Position numbers and translations under genes: made by a program. From assembly GCF_029227915.1 (NCBI RefSeq), contig NC_079876.1, forward strand, positions 20,524,001 to 20,588,000: 64,000 nucleotides of DNA. Reading direction: 5' to 3'. The stretch comes from Hydractinia symbiolongicarpus (Eukaryota; Cnidaria; Hydrozoa; Anthoathecata; Hydractiniidae). This document shows positions 62,801-64,000 of this stretch, piece by piece; position 1 is the stretch's first letter, and each line of letters begins with the position of its first letter. Under the pieces are notes generated by a model. The model made no database searches. It had not been told where the DNA came from and saw nothing but the letters and a program-made list of their open reading frames with translations.

Positions 62801-64000
62801 TTGCCGCCTAATAAAGGCCTTACACCTAAAACACGTGGTTCGAAGTGTCTGCGCAGGTTACCATCGGTCTATTCCTTCCACTCTCAATGAACTACGACGT
62901 CTCAAGTCGATTTCCAACGCGCCATGGTCTTACAACGCAGTGAAATACGTGTGAAGGCTTATAAGGACTGTTATATGGCCATTAGCCGCCTAATAAAGGC
63001 CTTACACCTAAAACACGTGGTTCGACGTGTCTGCGCAGGATACCATCGGTCTATTCCTTCCACTCTCAATGGACTACGACGTCTTAAGTCGATTTCCAAC
63101 GAGCCATGGTCTTACAACATGGTGAACTACGTGTAGAGGCCTCTAAAAACTGTTATATGGCCCCTTGCCACCTAACAAAGGTCCTACACGTAAATCACGT
63201 TGTTCCACGAGCCTGCGCAGGTTAGCATCGGTCTATTCCTTCTACACTCAATGGACTACGACGTCTGAAGTTATTTTCCATTGCGCCATGGTCTTACAAC
63301 ACAGTCAAATACGTGTAGAGGCCTCTAAAGACTGTTATGTGACCTTCTGACGCCTAATAAAGGGTTTACACGTAATTCACGTGGTTCGACGTATCTGCGC
63401 AGGTTACCATCGGTCTATTGCTACCACTTTCAATGGACTACGACGTCTTAAGTCGATTTCCAACGCGCCATGGTCTTACAACATAATGAACTACGTGTAG
63501 AGGCCTCTAAAGTTTGTTACATGGCCTGTGGCCGCCTAATAAAAGCCTCACACCTAAAACACGTGGTTCGACGTGTCTGCGCAGGTTACCATCGGTCTAT
63601 TCCTACCACTTTCAATGGACTACGACGTCTCAAGTCGTTTTCCATCGCGCCATGGTCTTACAACGCCTTGAAATACGTGTAAAGGCCTCTAAGGACTTTT
63701 ATATGGCCTTTTGCCACCTAATAAAGGCCTCACACCTAAAACACGTGGTTCGACGTGTCTGCGCAGGTTACCATCGGTCTATTCCTTCCACTCTCAATGG
63801 ACTACGAGGTCTCAAGTCGCTTTACAACGCGCCATGGTCTTACAACATAGTGAACTACGTGTACAGGCCTCTAAAGACTGTTATATGGCCCTTTGTCAAC
63901 TAACAAAGGTCCTACACGTAAATCACGTGGTTCCACGTGCCTGTCCAGGTTAGCATCGGTCTATTCCTTCTACACTCACTGGACTACAACGTCTCAAGAC
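62801..64000 (+). repeat. Terminal monomers related to 45.2-45.9 kb; array runs off the window
   Basis: Bases 62,730-63,470 match 45,210-45,950 (offset 17,518), with CCATTAGCCGCC where 45.46 kb has CCATTTGCCGCC. Bases 63,490-64,000 resemble 55.15-55.65 kb but carry extra differences (TGTGGCCGCC, TTTTATATGG, CTGTCCAGG). The last base is inside a monomer, so the array continues beyond the window. Confidence 0.8.

Larger units (their letters stand above)
1..64000 (+). repeat. 182-bp satellite DNA array filling the window
   Basis: Landmarks such as CCATGG, AGAGGCCTCT and TCGGTCTATTCC recur every 182 bp from the first base to the last (for example CCATGG at 13,040 and 13,222). 64,000/182 gives about 351 monomers. 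Most monomers are exactly 182 bp; the few exceptions are listed separately. Orientation is uniform apart from 17.62-18.39 kb. No unique DNA, transposon or gene interrupts the array. Every short open frame belongs to the same recurring peptide family, read through the monomer and ending at the conserved GTGTAG or GTGTAA. A nucleosome-sized monomer with higher-order structure is typical of centromeric or heterochromatic satellites in eukaryotes. That role is inference; the repeat structure is seen directly. I do not recognise the family or the host. Confidence 0.98.

Noticed and set aside
1-64000. About two hundred open frames of 61-144 codons as possible genes
   Set aside because: They are the same few peptides repeated every 182 bp in rotating frames, ending at the conserved GTGTAG or GTGTAA. 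One frame of a 182-bp unit being open for about 60 codons is not unusual by chance. There are no ribosome-site, splice or codon-use signals, and the copies change by substitutions without regard to codon position.
1-64000. CRISPR array
   Set aside because: The repeat unit is 182 bp, monomers abut with no unique spacers, and no cas genes are present.
1-64000. Transposon or retrotransposon remnants
   Set aside because: No terminal repeats, target-site duplications, poly(A) tails or transposase/reverse transcriptase motifs. All sequence can be assigned to the monomer.
1-64000. rDNA spacer or telomeric repeat
   Set aside because: No rRNA-like segments and no TTAGGG- or TTTAGGG-type runs. The unit length and uniformity fit a satellite better.

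Overview
The whole 64 kb window is one uninterrupted array of tandem satellite DNA. The monomer is 182 bp, and about 350 copies lie head to tail in one orientation, except for one short inverted segment. I found no protein gene, RNA gene, transposon, CRISPR array or unique-sequence island. The many short open frames are periodic by-products of the monomer: the same peptides recur at offsets that are close to multiples of 182 bp and change frame at every monomer, because 182 is not divisible by 3. A multi-kilobase array with nucleosome-sized monomers and higher-order repeats points to a eukaryotic nuclear chromosome, most likely centromeric, pericentromeric or another heterochromatic block. The species, and whether the array is a functional centromere, cannot be told from the sequence. 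I do not recognise this satellite as a named family.

The array is a mosaic of a few multi-monomer modules copied at several scales. Bases 1-7 kb hold the most mixed monomers, with short local duplications offset by 545, 1,089 and 1,817 bp. From 7 to 17 kb three modules appear that recur through the window: an E-box-loss module (7.7-9.3 kb and 13.8-17.0 kb), an EcoRI-marked module (10.1-11.5 kb) and a module with a 60-bp partial monomer (11.5-13.7 kb). A segment of about 766 bp at 17.6-18.4 kb is inverted. After it the E-box-loss module returns (18.4-21.5 kb). Next come two tandem copies of a 15-monomer, 2,732-bp unit (21.95-27.4 kb), then a second copy of the 9.3-17.0 kb region (25.3-32.5 kb).

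From 32 to 40 kb the modules are reshuffled around a 2,914-bp offset. From 40 to 47.7 kb a unit of 2,794 bp (15 monomers + 60-bp partial monomer + 3-bp and 1-bp insertions) repeats, then returns shortened to 2,552 and later 2,188 bp. A 5-monomer 909-bp unit is doubled at 47.6-49.45 kb. A block of about 6.5 kb starting near 48.5 kb is copied near 56.9 kb (offset 8,352, then 7,988 bp). The window ends at 62.7-64.0 kb in monomers that match 45.2-45.9 kb.

Nothing here works as an operon or pathway. The biology is the array itself: a monomer dense in short perfect palindromes (CACGTG pairs, CTGCGCAG, AGAGGCCTCT, GACGTC, CCATGG), variation concentrated in one cassette-like stretch, and a history of in-register monomer loss plus a few out-of-register breaks that now mark module copies. 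All coordinates come from direct comparison by eye and from recurring open-frame positions. Block edges are good to a few tens of bases.
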